From positions 372,001 through 436,000 of the forward strand of contig NZ_JAXAFJ010000002.1 in NCBI RefSeq assembly GCF_033898525.1: 64,000 bases of DNA, read 5' to 3'. Source of the stretch: Flaviflagellibacter rhizophilus. Lineage in GTDB: Bacteria > Pseudomonadota > Alphaproteobacteria > Rhizobiales > Methylopilaceae. Under the pieces are notes generated by a model. The model was not told where the DNA came from, ran no database searches, and worked only from the letters and a program-made list of their open reading frames with translations. Position numbers and translations under genes: made by a program. Positions 56,781-64,000 of this stretch are shown here, one piece after another (positions within the stretch are counted from its first letter, which is position 1; every line of letters starts with the position of its first letter).

Positions 56781-58007
56781 TCACGCGGCTTGAGCCGTGG
56801 ACCGGCGCTTCTCCTCAGCGATGAGTGGGGACAAGAGCAGAGCGCCCGCCAGTGGAAACAAAGCGAGACAGGCGAAAGCCAGCGACCAGGACGTGCCTGC
56901 CACGACCGCACCGAAGGCCACGCCGGCGCCCGCGCTGACCACGCGCATCACGGTACCCTGCAGGCCAAGAGCGAACCCCGCTTTGGAGTAGCCCGCCATC
57001 TCAGCCGCGGCTGTGAAGGCGAGCCCATTCCAGCTGACCGAGATCACGCCGGCCGCCACCACGACCACCACGATCAAAACCGCAGAGGCATCGACCAGCA
57101 GCGCGCTTAAGACCAGCATCACCGCGAGCGCGATGCCCTGCAGCCGCATCTGAGGGATGCGAAGGCCGCTGCGATCCGATATATGGCCGGACAAAATGCG
57201 GGCGGCGCCCCCTGCGATCTGCACGCCGGCCAGAACCGATGCGGCACCCAGCGGCGTGAAGCCGCGCTGCTCATTCAGGAAGATGACCAGGAAGGAAGCC
57301 AGCGCGATCTGGCCGCAGGCGAACAGGCCCGTACACATCGACAAGCGCCACATCGGCCAATCCCGGGTGGGTGCCGGCAAGCCATGGAGCCGTGGCTCCG
57401 CCAGCGTTCGACGGGGAGGAAGCAGCCCAGCAAGGGCGATAAGGCCTCCGGCGAAGAACGCCCCTCCGAGGCACGACAGCGCGCCACCAATGCCCCACCG
57501 CACGGCGGCGAGAGGCAGTGCCACAGCAGCGATGCCTCCCCCAAGCGTCACGGCCATTTGGCGGATTCCAAGCGCGAGACCGCGTTCATTTCGCCCGAAC
57601 CACGCCATCGCGGAGCGTCCCGACGCTGCGATCGCGGATGAGCTGAGACCTCCTGCCAGGAAGAGCAGGATCGCGATGTCGACCGGTGCGTCGGTCTGCG
57701 CGGCGACGAGCATCACACAACCTGCACTGCCAAGCCCGAGAACGGTGACCAGGCGTTCGCCGAAGCGATCCGTCAGCACGCCCCACAGGACGAGCATCAT
57801 CATCGTTCCCCAATTGGAGGCGGCGAGAACGAGACCGACTTCCGTAAGGGACAGCGAAAGCTCCGAGCGAAGATAAGGGCCTATTGCCGGCAAGCCATGG
57901 TGCAGAGAGGACATGGCTGCCTGTGCCGCGACGCCGGACGCGAGCACCAGCCACTTCACGTGCGACCCATGCTGCGGAAGTGCTACCGCATCCGGCATCT
58001 GCGTCAT
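56781..58007 (-). CDS. MFS transporter
   Basis: 408 residues with 12 predicted helices, major facilitator superfamily. The loop between helices 2 and 3 reads GVLTDRFGERLV, the MFS signature, and the second half repeats it as GHISDRSGLRIPQ. Start MTQMPDAVALPQHG; a central loop of about 30 residues is near residue 195. Overlaps the GntR gene by 4 nt. Probably a carboxylate or small organic solute permease, from its context. The presence of both an MFS and a tct carrier in one operon suggests uptake of one compound and export or uptake of another. Confidence 0.9.
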   Translation of the reverse strand: MTQMPDAVALPQHGSHVKWLVLASGVAAQAAMSSLHHGLPAIGPYLRSELSLSLTEVGLVLAASNWGTMMMLVLWGVLTDRFGERLVTVLGLGSAGCVMLVAAQTDAPVDIAILLFLAGGLSSSAIAASGRSAMAWFGRNERGLALGIRQMAVTLGGGIAAVALPLAAVRWGIGGALSCLGGAFFAGGLIALAGLLPPRRTLAEPRLHGLPAPTRDWPMWRLSMCTGLFACGQIALASFLVIFLNEQRGFTPLGAASVLAGVQIAGGAARILSGHISDRSGLRIPQMRLQGIALAVMLVLSALLVDASAVLIVVVVVAAGVISVSWNGLAFTAAAEMAGYSKAGFALGLQGTVMRVVSAGAGVAFGAVVAGTSWSLAFACLALFPLAGALLLSPLIAEEKRRSTAQAA

Positions 58008-58867
58008 GCCGACCTCGGCTTTGGCTTCGCCTTCCGGGCGCGCGGCTTCGAAGAAGACGGCTTCTCCAATCCTGGTTCGCCTGCACGCTCAGGACCGCTG
58101 GCAGCAACGGGAACGAGACGCCGTGGATTGTCGAGGAGATCGAAACTGGTGTTCGCCACCACTTCGAACGAACGCCGATAATGCTCGACGAGCAGCTGAG
58201 CGGCATCGTCCGCCTTCCTCGCGAGGCACGCATCGAGGATGTCCTTGTGCTCATGCACAAGCTTGTCCCTCAACGGGGGCTGCGTCGCAGACAATCTGCG
58301 ACGCCGCGCGCGGTACCGTGTCAATTGATCATAGAGCTTGCGGCAGAGGCCGATCAGCCACTCGTTTCCACACGCGCTCAGCAGCGCGAAGTGAAACTCC
58401 TGATGGGCGATCGACCAGGCCGGTGTCAGCACGAAATCGGTGGCCGTCCCTGCCGACGCAGCCTTGGAGAGGCGATAGAAAGCGAGAACGATCCTCTCTT
58501 CCCACTCGGCGTCTCCCTGAAAGATTGCCAAGCGAAGAGCCGTCTCTTCGAGAACAAGACGCAGATTGGTGATTTCCAGAAGCTCTGCTTCGTCCAGTTT
58601 CGAAACGAAGAAGCCCTTCTGTTCACGCTTCTCCACCAGTCCGTCGGCGCATAATCTGTTCAGCGCGTCTCGCAGCGGGCTAAGACCGATGCCGTAGTTG
58701 GCCTGCAGATCCGAGGCGAGCAGCTTGCCGCCTGGTTCGAGAACGCCGGCGATGATGTCTCCGTAGAGCTGATCATAAGCCTGCGCAGCAAGGGATGCTG
58801 GCCGCCCTGCCTCCGATGCGAGCCCCCTCGCGGGCCAATCCGTCACGGACAAGTTCTTCAGGGTCAT
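58004..58867 (-). CDS. GntR family transcriptional regulator (FadR/FCD subfamily)
   Basis: 287 residues. N-terminal winged helix-turn-helix (about 25-92): YDQLYGDIIAGVLEPGGKL, then GIGLSPLRDALNRLCADGLVE. The FCD effector domain has the metal-binding histidines in AHQEFHFALLSA, HEHKDILDACL and VEHYRRSFE. The last 40 residues (after the FCD domain) are rich in Pro, Lys and Arg, ending KPRARKAKPKPRSA, an unusual basic tail that might bind DNA. It overlaps the CobW gene by 4 nt and the MFS gene by 4 nt, so it is expressed within the operon it likely controls. The effector is probably an organic acid. Confidence 0.93.
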   Translation of the reverse strand: MTLKNLSVTDWPARGLASEAGRPASLAAQAYDQLYGDIIAGVLEPGGKLLASDLQANYGIGLSPLRDALNRLCADGLVEKREQKGFFVSKLDEAELLEITNLRLVLEETALRLAIFQGDAEWEERIVLAFYRLSKAASAGTATDFVLTPAWSIAHQEFHFALLSACGNEWLIGLCRKLYDQLTRYRARRRRLSATQPPLRDKLVHEHKDILDACLARKADDAAQLLVEHYRRSFEVVANTSFDLLDNPRRLVPVAASGPERAGEPGLEKPSSSKPRARKAKPKPRSA

Positions 58868-59913
58868 GACGATCCAACTCCGCCATGATCGGCCGATCGT
58901 TCGCTCTGCGCCCTGCCCGGCAGCACCAGCGCCCGGAAGGATTGGCGGATGATCTCAGCATCCATGCCCTTCGTGATCACGACAATCCTCGATGTGGCCG
59001 TGTCATCACCCCAGTCCCCAAATGGCTCAAGTGCGCCGACAAGGGGTCCGACGCCATGGATTGCATGAGGAATGCGGTGCCCAACGAGGTTGAGGACCGC
59101 TTTCATACGAAGCAGGTGGGAGGCGCGCAGGGAGTAGAGAAGGTCAAGCCAGTCCCTGAAGCGGCTCCACATGATCGGCTCCTCGATCTCCTCGGACCAA
59201 CTCTCGACCGAGCGATGACGCACGACTTGGGAGCCGCGCACCCGGCGGGGAGCGAGACGATATGTCGAAGGTGCCGCCAGCCGGGAACCCGACGGGGCCA
59301 GCAACAGATCTGGATCGAAGGATCCGGCGCGCAGCACTTCAACCGCCGCGTTCGGATTGAGTGCGTGCAGTTCGCCGACAAGCGCGTTGATTGCGTTCGG
59401 ATTGCTGAGTTCGGCCTTCGTTACTAGGCAGACATCGGCCTGGACAACCTGCGCCACAGCCTCATCCGCCGAGCCGAGTTGCTGCGCACCCAGCACTCCG
59501 TCGACCGTGACGATGACCTTCCCCAACACCACCGGCCGCGAGGACCGGATTGTTTGCAAAGCCGCGATGATAGGCTGGGGGTCGGCCAGCCCGGTCGTTT
59601 CCACTATGACGCGAGAGAAAGCCGGTATCTCCCCGTTCGCGGCCCGGGCAAACAGATCGGTGATCGTATCGACGAGATCGCCGCGGATGCTGCAGCACAC
59701 GCATCCATTCTCAAGCAGGAGCGTGTTCTCGACCGCGGACTGGACGAAAAGCTGGTCGAGCCCGACCTCTCCGAACTCGTTGATGACCAGCGCCGTATCC
59801 GTCAGATGCGGGCTTTCCATCAGCCGACGGATCAGGCTCGTCTTGCCGCTCCCCAGGAACCCCGTGAGCAGGAAGACCGGTGTCACAGCATCGGGTCGTT
59901 GGGTCTGGGCCAT
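58864..59913 (-). CDS. CobW/COG0523-type GTPase, putative metal chaperone
   Basis: 349 residues. G3E family P-loop GTPase: Walker A FLLTGFLGSGKTSLIRRL, metal motif CxCC in NGCVCCSIRGDLVDT, Walker B area VIVETTGLADP, base-recognition LVTKAELSNP, and a CobW C-terminal domain with HAIHGVG and DDTATSRIVVITKGM. Not vitamin B12 CobW by context, since no cobalamin genes are near. Such proteins load zinc, iron, nickel or cobalt on client enzymes. ATG at 59911-59913, 5 nt after the tctA stop; overlaps gntR by 4 nt. Client might be the cupin of the same operon (inference). Confidence 0.92.
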   Translation of the reverse strand: MAQTQRPDAVTPVFLLTGFLGSGKTSLIRRLMESPHLTDTALVINEFGEVGLDQLFVQSAVENTLLLENGCVCCSIRGDLVDTITDLFARAANGEIPAFSRVIVETTGLADPQPIIAALQTIRSSRPVVLGKVIVTVDGVLGAQQLGSADEAVAQVVQADVCLVTKAELSNPNAINALVGELHALNPNAAVEVLRAGSFDPDLLLAPSGSRLAAPSTYRLAPRRVRGSQVVRHRSVESWSEEIEEPIMWSRFRDWLDLLYSLRASHLLRMKAVLNLVGHRIPHAIHGVGPLVGALEPFGDWGDDTATSRIVVITKGMDAEIIRQSFRALVLPGRAQSERSADHGGVGSS

Positions 59914-59918
59914 GGTGA

Positions 59919-61433
59919 TCAGGCCTTTTTTCTGACCATGGACACGGTAGACCCGACGATGATCGCAAGTGCCAGCAATAGCAGACCGGCCGCGATGGGG
60001 TGGCTGAGCGCCGCGACGATGTCTCCACGATTGATGATCAGGGCACGCCCGAGATTGGTTTCGATGATCGGCCCCATCACGAACCCAAGAATGACGGGCA
60101 GCGGCGAGACACCGATCTTCTCCAGAACATAGGCGAACACGCCTATGACCAGGAACATCACCACATGCGTGACGGAGTTGTCGTAGGCATACGCGCCAAC
60201 GACGAGCAGCACGAAGATGAACGGCGCAAGCAGCTTGGCCGGCACATAGGCGATCGGAACGAAGAACCGAATGCCGAACCAGCCGACCAGGAGAAGCGCG
60301 ATGTTGCACGCTACCAGGCCGAGGAACACGGACATCACCAGCGGGCCACCCTCGCTGAACAGGGTGGGACCGGGAACGATCCCCTTGCTGACGAGAACCC
60401 CAAGCAGGATGGCGATTGCTCCGGTGCCCGGGACGCCGAGCGCAAGAGCCGGGACCATGGCGCCAGCGACCACGGCGTTGTTGGAGGATTCAGGTGCAGC
60501 AATGGCGTCATCGACACCCTGGCCGAACCTGTCTCGGTCCTTGGACCAGCGCTTTTCCTCATTGTAGGCGACGACCGCAGCGACAGTTGGGCCGGGGCCA
60601 GGCAAGGCGCCAATGGCGGTCCCGATCAGGCCACCGCGGATCGAGGCTGGCAGGATCTTGATGAAGTCGCGAAAGCCAAAGCCGTCCTCCGCGCTCGATG
60701 CGATCAGTGTGCCTTGGGGCTGGTTCGGCGCGCCGTAGCCGCGGCCGCCAGACAATGCTGCAAGCATCAGACGAAAGCCTTCAGGCGCAGCGAGAAAAGC
60801 CATGATCATGACGATCAGAGGAACGCCATCGTAGAGAAAGGGAAAATCGAAGGTGAGCCGAGTTCCACCGAACGTGGAGTCCCCCACCGTAGAAAGCAGA
60901 AGGCCCAGGGTACACCCGATGAACGCCTTGATCGGCTCACCGCCGACAAACCCGCCGACGATGGTAAGCCCCACAATGCCAACGGCGAACAGTTCCGACG
61001 GGCCGAACTGAAGACCGACCCAGGCAAGGCCGCTGGCCGAGAAAATGAAGATCACGCTGGACAGCAAGCCGCCGATCACTCCCGAAACATTCGAGATCTG
61101 CAAGGCGCGGCGCGGGCGACCCTTGCGCGCCATCGGCGAACCGTCGAGGAGCGTCATGATGGCGGCGCTGGTACCCGGCGTCTTGATCAGGATGGCAGGA
61201 ATGGAGCCGCCATACTCCGCACCGGAATAGATGCTGAGCATGAACATGATCGCGCTCGCCGGTTCCATGAAGAACGTGAACGGGAACATGAGCGCCAGCG
61301 CCTGCGATCCTCCAAATCCCGGAAGGATGCCGAAGGCGGTTCCGATGAACACGCCCAGGACGATAAGCACGATGTTGAGCGGATCGCCGACGAGGAACAG
61401 CGCCGGCATGAATTGCTGAAAGGCATCGAACAT
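59919..61433 (-). CDS. tctA: Tripartite tricarboxylate transporter, large membrane subunit TctA (second system)
   Basis: 504 residues with about 12 predicted helices. The family loops are GILPGFGGSQALALMFPFTF and GALPGPGPTVAAVVAYNEEKR; AIAAPESSNNAVVAGAMVPAL matches the corresponding segment in the first TctA. The two proteins are clearly homologous but different along their length, so they are not a recent duplication. ATG at 61431-61433; 6 nt after tctB. Followed by the CobW gene with 5 nt between. Confidence 0.94.
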   Translation of the reverse strand: MFDAFQQFMPALFLVGDPLNIVLIVLGVFIGTAFGILPGFGGSQALALMFPFTFFMEPASAIMFMLSIYSGAEYGGSIPAILIKTPGTSAAIMTLLDGSPMARKGRPRRALQISNVSGVIGGLLSSVIFIFSASGLAWVGLQFGPSELFAVGIVGLTIVGGFVGGEPIKAFIGCTLGLLLSTVGDSTFGGTRLTFDFPFLYDGVPLIVMIMAFLAAPEGFRLMLAALSGGRGYGAPNQPQGTLIASSAEDGFGFRDFIKILPASIRGGLIGTAIGALPGPGPTVAAVVAYNEEKRWSKDRDRFGQGVDDAIAAPESSNNAVVAGAMVPALALGVPGTGAIAILLGVLVSKGIVPGPTLFSEGGPLVMSVFLGLVACNIALLLVGWFGIRFFVPIAYVPAKLLAPFIFVLLVVGAYAYDNSVTHVVMFLVIGVFAYVLEKIGVSPLPVILGFVMGPIIETNLGRALIINRGDIVAALSHPIAAGLLLLALAIIVGSTVSMVRKKA

Positions 61434-61439
61434 CAGCGG

Positions 61440-61961
61440 TCACCAGTTCAGGTAGCGAGGCAGAAAGGTGAGCGGCATGAACACCGACAACAGCTGACAG
61501 AATATGACATACACAACAGCTACTGCAGCGACTCCGGACAGTATTGACGTTAGCGCCCGGCGAGTAACGAAGTACACCATCGCCGCCACGAAGAGCAGAA
61601 CGCCGACCTCCATGCCGACCCACTGCATGACGGCAACGAAGGATGCCAGCATGGCCAGGACAATGAGGAAGTCCCGCGCGGATGTCGGCTCCTCGGCATC
61701 CTCATCCGGTGCGAGAGGCACAGGCGCCTGAGGCTCAGCAGCAGCTGAGCGCGAGAGCCGCAGGAGTTCCAGCGCGATGCCTGCGGCGGCGAAGACACCC
61801 ATGAGGGTCAGCGCCAGACGTGGGAACATAGCCGAGCCGGGATAACCGGGAAGCAGCGGCTGCGGGAAGCCGTTGGTCTGGAGGTAACCGAAGCCGGCCA
61901 CCAGAATGAAGAACCCGTACAGCCCGATGTTGATGAAGGACTTCTGTCGCGACGACGTCAT
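61440..61961 (-). CDS. tctB: Tripartite tricarboxylate transporter, small membrane subunit TctB (second system)
   Basis: 173 residues, four predicted helices: LYGFFILVAGFGYLQTNGF, AMFPRLALTLMGVFAAAGIALELL (with the PRLA motif often seen in TctB), LIVLAMLASFVAVMQWVGMEVGVLLFVAAMVYFVT and the C-terminal AVAVVYVIFCQLLSVFMPL. A soluble acidic loop of about 20 residues separates the pairs. It lies between tctC and tctA; 48 nt from the tctC stop. Confidence 0.9.
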   Translation of the reverse strand: MTSSRQKSFINIGLYGFFILVAGFGYLQTNGFPQPLLPGYPGSAMFPRLALTLMGVFAAAGIALELLRLSRSAAAEPQAPVPLAPDEDAEEPTSARDFLIVLAMLASFVAVMQWVGMEVGVLLFVAAMVYFVTRRALTSILSGVAAVAVVYVIFCQLLSVFMPLTFLPRYLNW

Positions 61962-62009
61962 GTTGCACCTTCCCCTGAGGTAAGGGGCCGCGCACGCGCG
62001 GCCCGGTTA

Positions 62010-62990
62010 TTACTTCAGCAGGCCGGCTGCACGCAGCGTATCGCCCATCGTCTTGCGCTCTTCATGGAAGGCCGCCGTCGCTGCGGCCTTATCCGCATTG
62101 AACGACGGGATGACGTGGCTGTTCTTTGCTAGATAGTCCTTGTAGCGAGGCGTCTCGACCGCACGCTTCAAGGCTTCGACGATTTTTGCCTCGACGTCCG
62201 GTGGGGTTCCCTTCTTCAGAAAGACGCCCTGGAGTTGGTGTGTGATCGGGTAATTGACGCCCAGTTCTGAGGGGACACGGATGTCCGCCAGCCCCTTCTG
62301 GTTCAGCCGCTCCTCGTTGATGAGAAGCAGGTAACGCGCCTTGCCGGCGTCGACATGCGGCTGCCAGATGCCGGGAGGTCCGATGGCGGCATCCACATGG
62401 CCGCCCAAGGTGTCCTTCATTGCATCGCCCGCGCCATCATAGGGCACGTAGCTCCACTTCACGCCGAATGCGCGGAACAGCTTGTCAAGGTGAAGATGGT
62501 GCGCGGAGCCCGGCTTGTTGGCCGCTACGGTGACCTGCCCGGGCCGGGCCTTCATGTCGGCGATCAGATCCTCGAAAGTCTTGTACTTGCTGCTTGCCGG
62601 GACAGCGACGACAAACAGAAACTTCTCGATGTCGGCCACGACCTCGAAGTTCATGGGGTTCGGGCGGAACGTCGGCAAGCTCATATAGCCGGCATAGCTC
62701 GTGTTGCGCTGAAGCCAAGTGTAGCCATCGGCGGGCCGCTCATCGACGTATGAAGCCCCTTCATTGCCAGCGCCGCCCGCCTTGAAGAGAACTTCGACGG
62801 GCTTTCCCAGTTCGGCGCCCGCGAGCTCGGCCATGAGCAGACACCAGTTCGCCGCGCCGGAGCCCGCATTGGTCGCACAAACGAATTCGATGGGGTGCTT
62901 CGGCCAATCGGCCGCCGTCTGAGCCGCGGCAGGAACGAGAGCCGAAACGAGGGCGCACGCCCCCGCAAGTGCGAGCTTCAACACGCGCAT
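62010..62990 (-). CDS. tctC: Tripartite tricarboxylate transporter substrate-binding protein TctC (second system)
   Basis: 326 residues. Signal peptide MRVLKLALAGACALVSALVPAAAQ. Mature part with KHPIEFVCATNAGSGAANWCLL and the second loop FKAGGAGNEGASYVDERPADGYTWL, which match the Bug-type carboxylate-binding loops; one Cys lies in each lobe hinge segment. The first tctC has a twin-arginine signal; this one has a Sec signal. ATG at 62988-62990 with GGAGA upstream; the open frame further upstream is not coding. First gene of the second operon; divergent from the LVIVD gene at 63144. Confidence 0.93.
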   Translation of the reverse strand: MRVLKLALAGACALVSALVPAAAQTAADWPKHPIEFVCATNAGSGAANWCLLMAELAGAELGKPVEVLFKAGGAGNEGASYVDERPADGYTWLQRNTSYAGYMSLPTFRPNPMNFEVVADIEKFLFVVAVPASSKYKTFEDLIADMKARPGQVTVAANKPGSAHHLHLDKLFRAFGVKWSYVPYDGAGDAMKDTLGGHVDAAIGPPGIWQPHVDAGKARYLLLINEERLNQKGLADIRVPSELGVNYPITHQLQGVFLKKGTPPDVEAKIVEALKRAVETPRYKDYLAKNSHVIPSFNADKAAATAAFHEERKTMGDTLRAAGLLK

Positions 62991-63049
62991 GATGAGTTCT
63001 CCAAGCGTTTCCTTGCCGGCGCACTCTGATGGCACGTCTCAGCCCCCGA

Positions 63050-63122
63050 ACTATCCGCTCCGTACAATCCACCTGTCAAACATAATTTATAAATTGCGTC
63101 GCCATGAAAGCTGAATTTATAT
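63050..63122. promoter_or_regulatory. Divergent promoter region with palindrome AATTTATAAATT
   Basis: On the minus strand TTGACA (63074-63079) and GATAGT (63050-63055) are 18 nt apart and would serve tctC. A perfect 12-bp palindrome AATTTATAAATT (63084-63095) lies directly upstream of that -35. On the plus strand TTGCGT and TTATAT (63117-63122), 17 nt apart, could serve the LVIVD gene, and a further AATTTAT lies at 63115-63121. The patch is AT-rich in a GC-rich genome. The GntR protein of the operon is the obvious candidate to bind here (inference). Confidence 0.55.
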
Positions 63123-63143
63123 GGAAGCCTCACTCGGGAAGGA

Positions 63144-64000
63144 ATGCTCGTGCAAGGCGCAGTCTCGAACAGAATGACCCTGCTGTCGCAAGACACCCTC
63201 CGCGGCTTCGGCGCCATCGGTGAAGGCATGAGCATGCAGATCGCGGGCGATAGCCGGCGAATCCTGTGGATCGCTCATGAGGGGCCGCCGAAGAATTTCT
63301 CCGCGGTCGACGTCAGCGATCCGCGCACACCGAAGGTGATCTGCCAGACCGAGCTGCCGCACAACAACATGCGTTCGAACTCGCTCGAAGTGTGCGGCAA
63401 CCTGATGGCAGTCGCCTATCAGGTGTCGGTGCCGGGACAGCAGCCTGCGGGGATCGAGATCTTCGATATATCCACGCCGGAGACCCCTCGCTCGATCTCG
63501 TTCTACGACACCTCCGGCCCGCACTCGCGGGGAGTGCACTGCCTATGGTTCGTGGACGGTGAATACATCCATGCATCCAGCGGCTCGGCAGATTTCATGC
63601 CCCGCCACCCGCGTGACGATCAGTTCTACCAGATCATCGACGTGCGCGATCCGACGCGGCCGCACGAAGTCGGACGCTGGTGGTATCCCGGAACACGGAA
63701 GGGCGATGTAGCCCCTCCCCCCGCACGGGTTCGGCCGCAACCCATGGAGAATCTCCGCGGGCCCGACGCCTTCCGCCTCCACAACGCAAACGTTTATCCG
63801 GAACGCCCGGACCGCGCCTACATCGGCTATATCGACGGAGGCGCTTTCGTCCTCGACATCTCAGACAAGTCAGACCCGCGTGTCGTCAGCTCATGGAACC
63901 CGCACCCGCCTTACCCCGGCTTCACACACACCGTGATGCCCCTGCTCGAACGTGGCCTTCTGGTGGTGACGGATGAATGCGTGCAGGACGACGCGGAAGA
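63144..64000 (+). CDS. LVIVD-type beta-propeller protein, partial (C-terminus outside the window)
   Basis: The frame is open from the ATG at 63144 to the window end (285 residues). Start MLVQGAVSNRMTLLSQDTL with GGGAAGG just upstream; a second ATG is at 63174. Propeller repeats of the form NFSAVDVSDPRTPKVICQT, GIEIFDISTPETPRSISFY, FYQIIDVRDPTRPHEVGRWW and AFVLDISDKSDPRVVSSW relate it to the LVIVD protein at 46912. A later HPPYPGFTHTVMPLLERGLLVVTDE resembles the NYHPPFPEPTHTLMRL part of that protein, so the two are homologous. No signal peptide was seen. Divergent from the second tctC. Function unknown. Confidence 0.85.
   Translation, partial: MLVQGAVSNRMTLLSQDTLRGFGAIGEGMSMQIAGDSRRILWIAHEGPPKNFSAVDVSDPRTPKVICQTELPHNNMRSNSLEVCGNLMAVAYQVSVPGQQPAGIEIFDISTPETPRSISFYDTSGPHSRGVHCLWFVDGEYIHASSGSADFMPRHPRDDQFYQIIDVRDPTRPHEVGRWWYPGTRKGDVAPPPARVRPQPMENLRGPDAFRLHNANVYPERPDRAYIGYIDGGAFVLDISDKSDPRVVSSWNPHPPYPGFTHTVMPLLERGLLVVTDECVQDDAE

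Noticed and set aside
58864..59913. CobW as part of cobalamin synthesis
   Set aside because: No other cobalamin genes are nearby; the CxCC-type COG0523 GTPase is better seen as a general metal chaperone linked to the catabolic operon.

Overview
The window is high-GC DNA from an alphaproteobacterium, most likely a member of the Hyphomicrobiales (Rhizobiales). Reasons: the block tig-clpP-clpX-lon-hupB, then tRNA-Val and tRNA-Asp, then a 14-gene nuo operon is a gene order typical of that group; a glnB-glnA pair sits behind a -24/-12 (sigma-54) promoter; there is a DUF1236 glycine-zipper protein; and there are rhizobial-style paired palindromic intergenic repeats. The genus cannot be fixed from the sequence alone. 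Most genes are on the minus strand.

Region by region. (1) 1-13930: complex I, nuoA to nuoN, minus strand, nuoN cut by the window edge. (2) 14322-15446: two small conserved proteins, tRNA-Asp and tRNA-Val. (3) 15505-22357: nucleoid protein HU, the proteases Lon and ClpXP, trigger factor, tRNA-Leu; lon has a heat-shock-type promoter of its own. (4) 22446-28883: small accessory genes (DUF1993, flavin/NAD reductase, molybdenum sulfite-oxidase-like enzyme, SDR with divergent TetR regulator, a copper-ligand-free multicopper-oxidase-like protein, NAD(P)HX repair enzyme). (5) 29095-31022: nitrogen control, glnB-glnA. (6) 31108-33870: DUF1236 protein, an unexplained plus-strand terminator, LysR regulator and divergent aldo/keto reductase.

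(7) 34203-46477 is the most remarkable part: 12 minus-strand genes, nearly all overlapping, that build a periplasmic quinoprotein respiratory chain. They are a lanthanide-type PQQ alcohol dehydrogenase with its MoxJ-like partner, a c-type cytochrome, a caa3-type oxidase (subunits II, I, III and a CtaG-like assembly factor), and the PQQ-associated ABC module (substrate-binding protein, beta-propeller, ATPase, ABC-2 permease). Electrons would pass from alcohol to PQQ to cytochrome c to CuA/heme c to oxygen without leaving the products of one operon.

(8) 46662-51303: a tripartite tricarboxylate transporter operon (tctC-tctB-tctA) ending in an LVIVD beta-propeller gene and a small unknown gene, behind a promoter overlaid by TTGGTT inverted repeats. 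(9) pckA. (10) 53836-62990: a second tct operon running through a CobW-type GTPase, a GntR regulator, an MFS transporter, an aldehyde dehydrogenase, a cupin and a malate/lactate-type dehydrogenase, which looks like a catabolic operon for an unidentified organic acid. A second LVIVD beta-propeller gene (cut at 64000) diverges from it across an AT-rich palindrome. The repeated pairing of a tct system with an LVIVD propeller is the best candidate here for an undescribed functional link.

No CRISPR array, insertion sequence, prophage gene or rRNA was seen.
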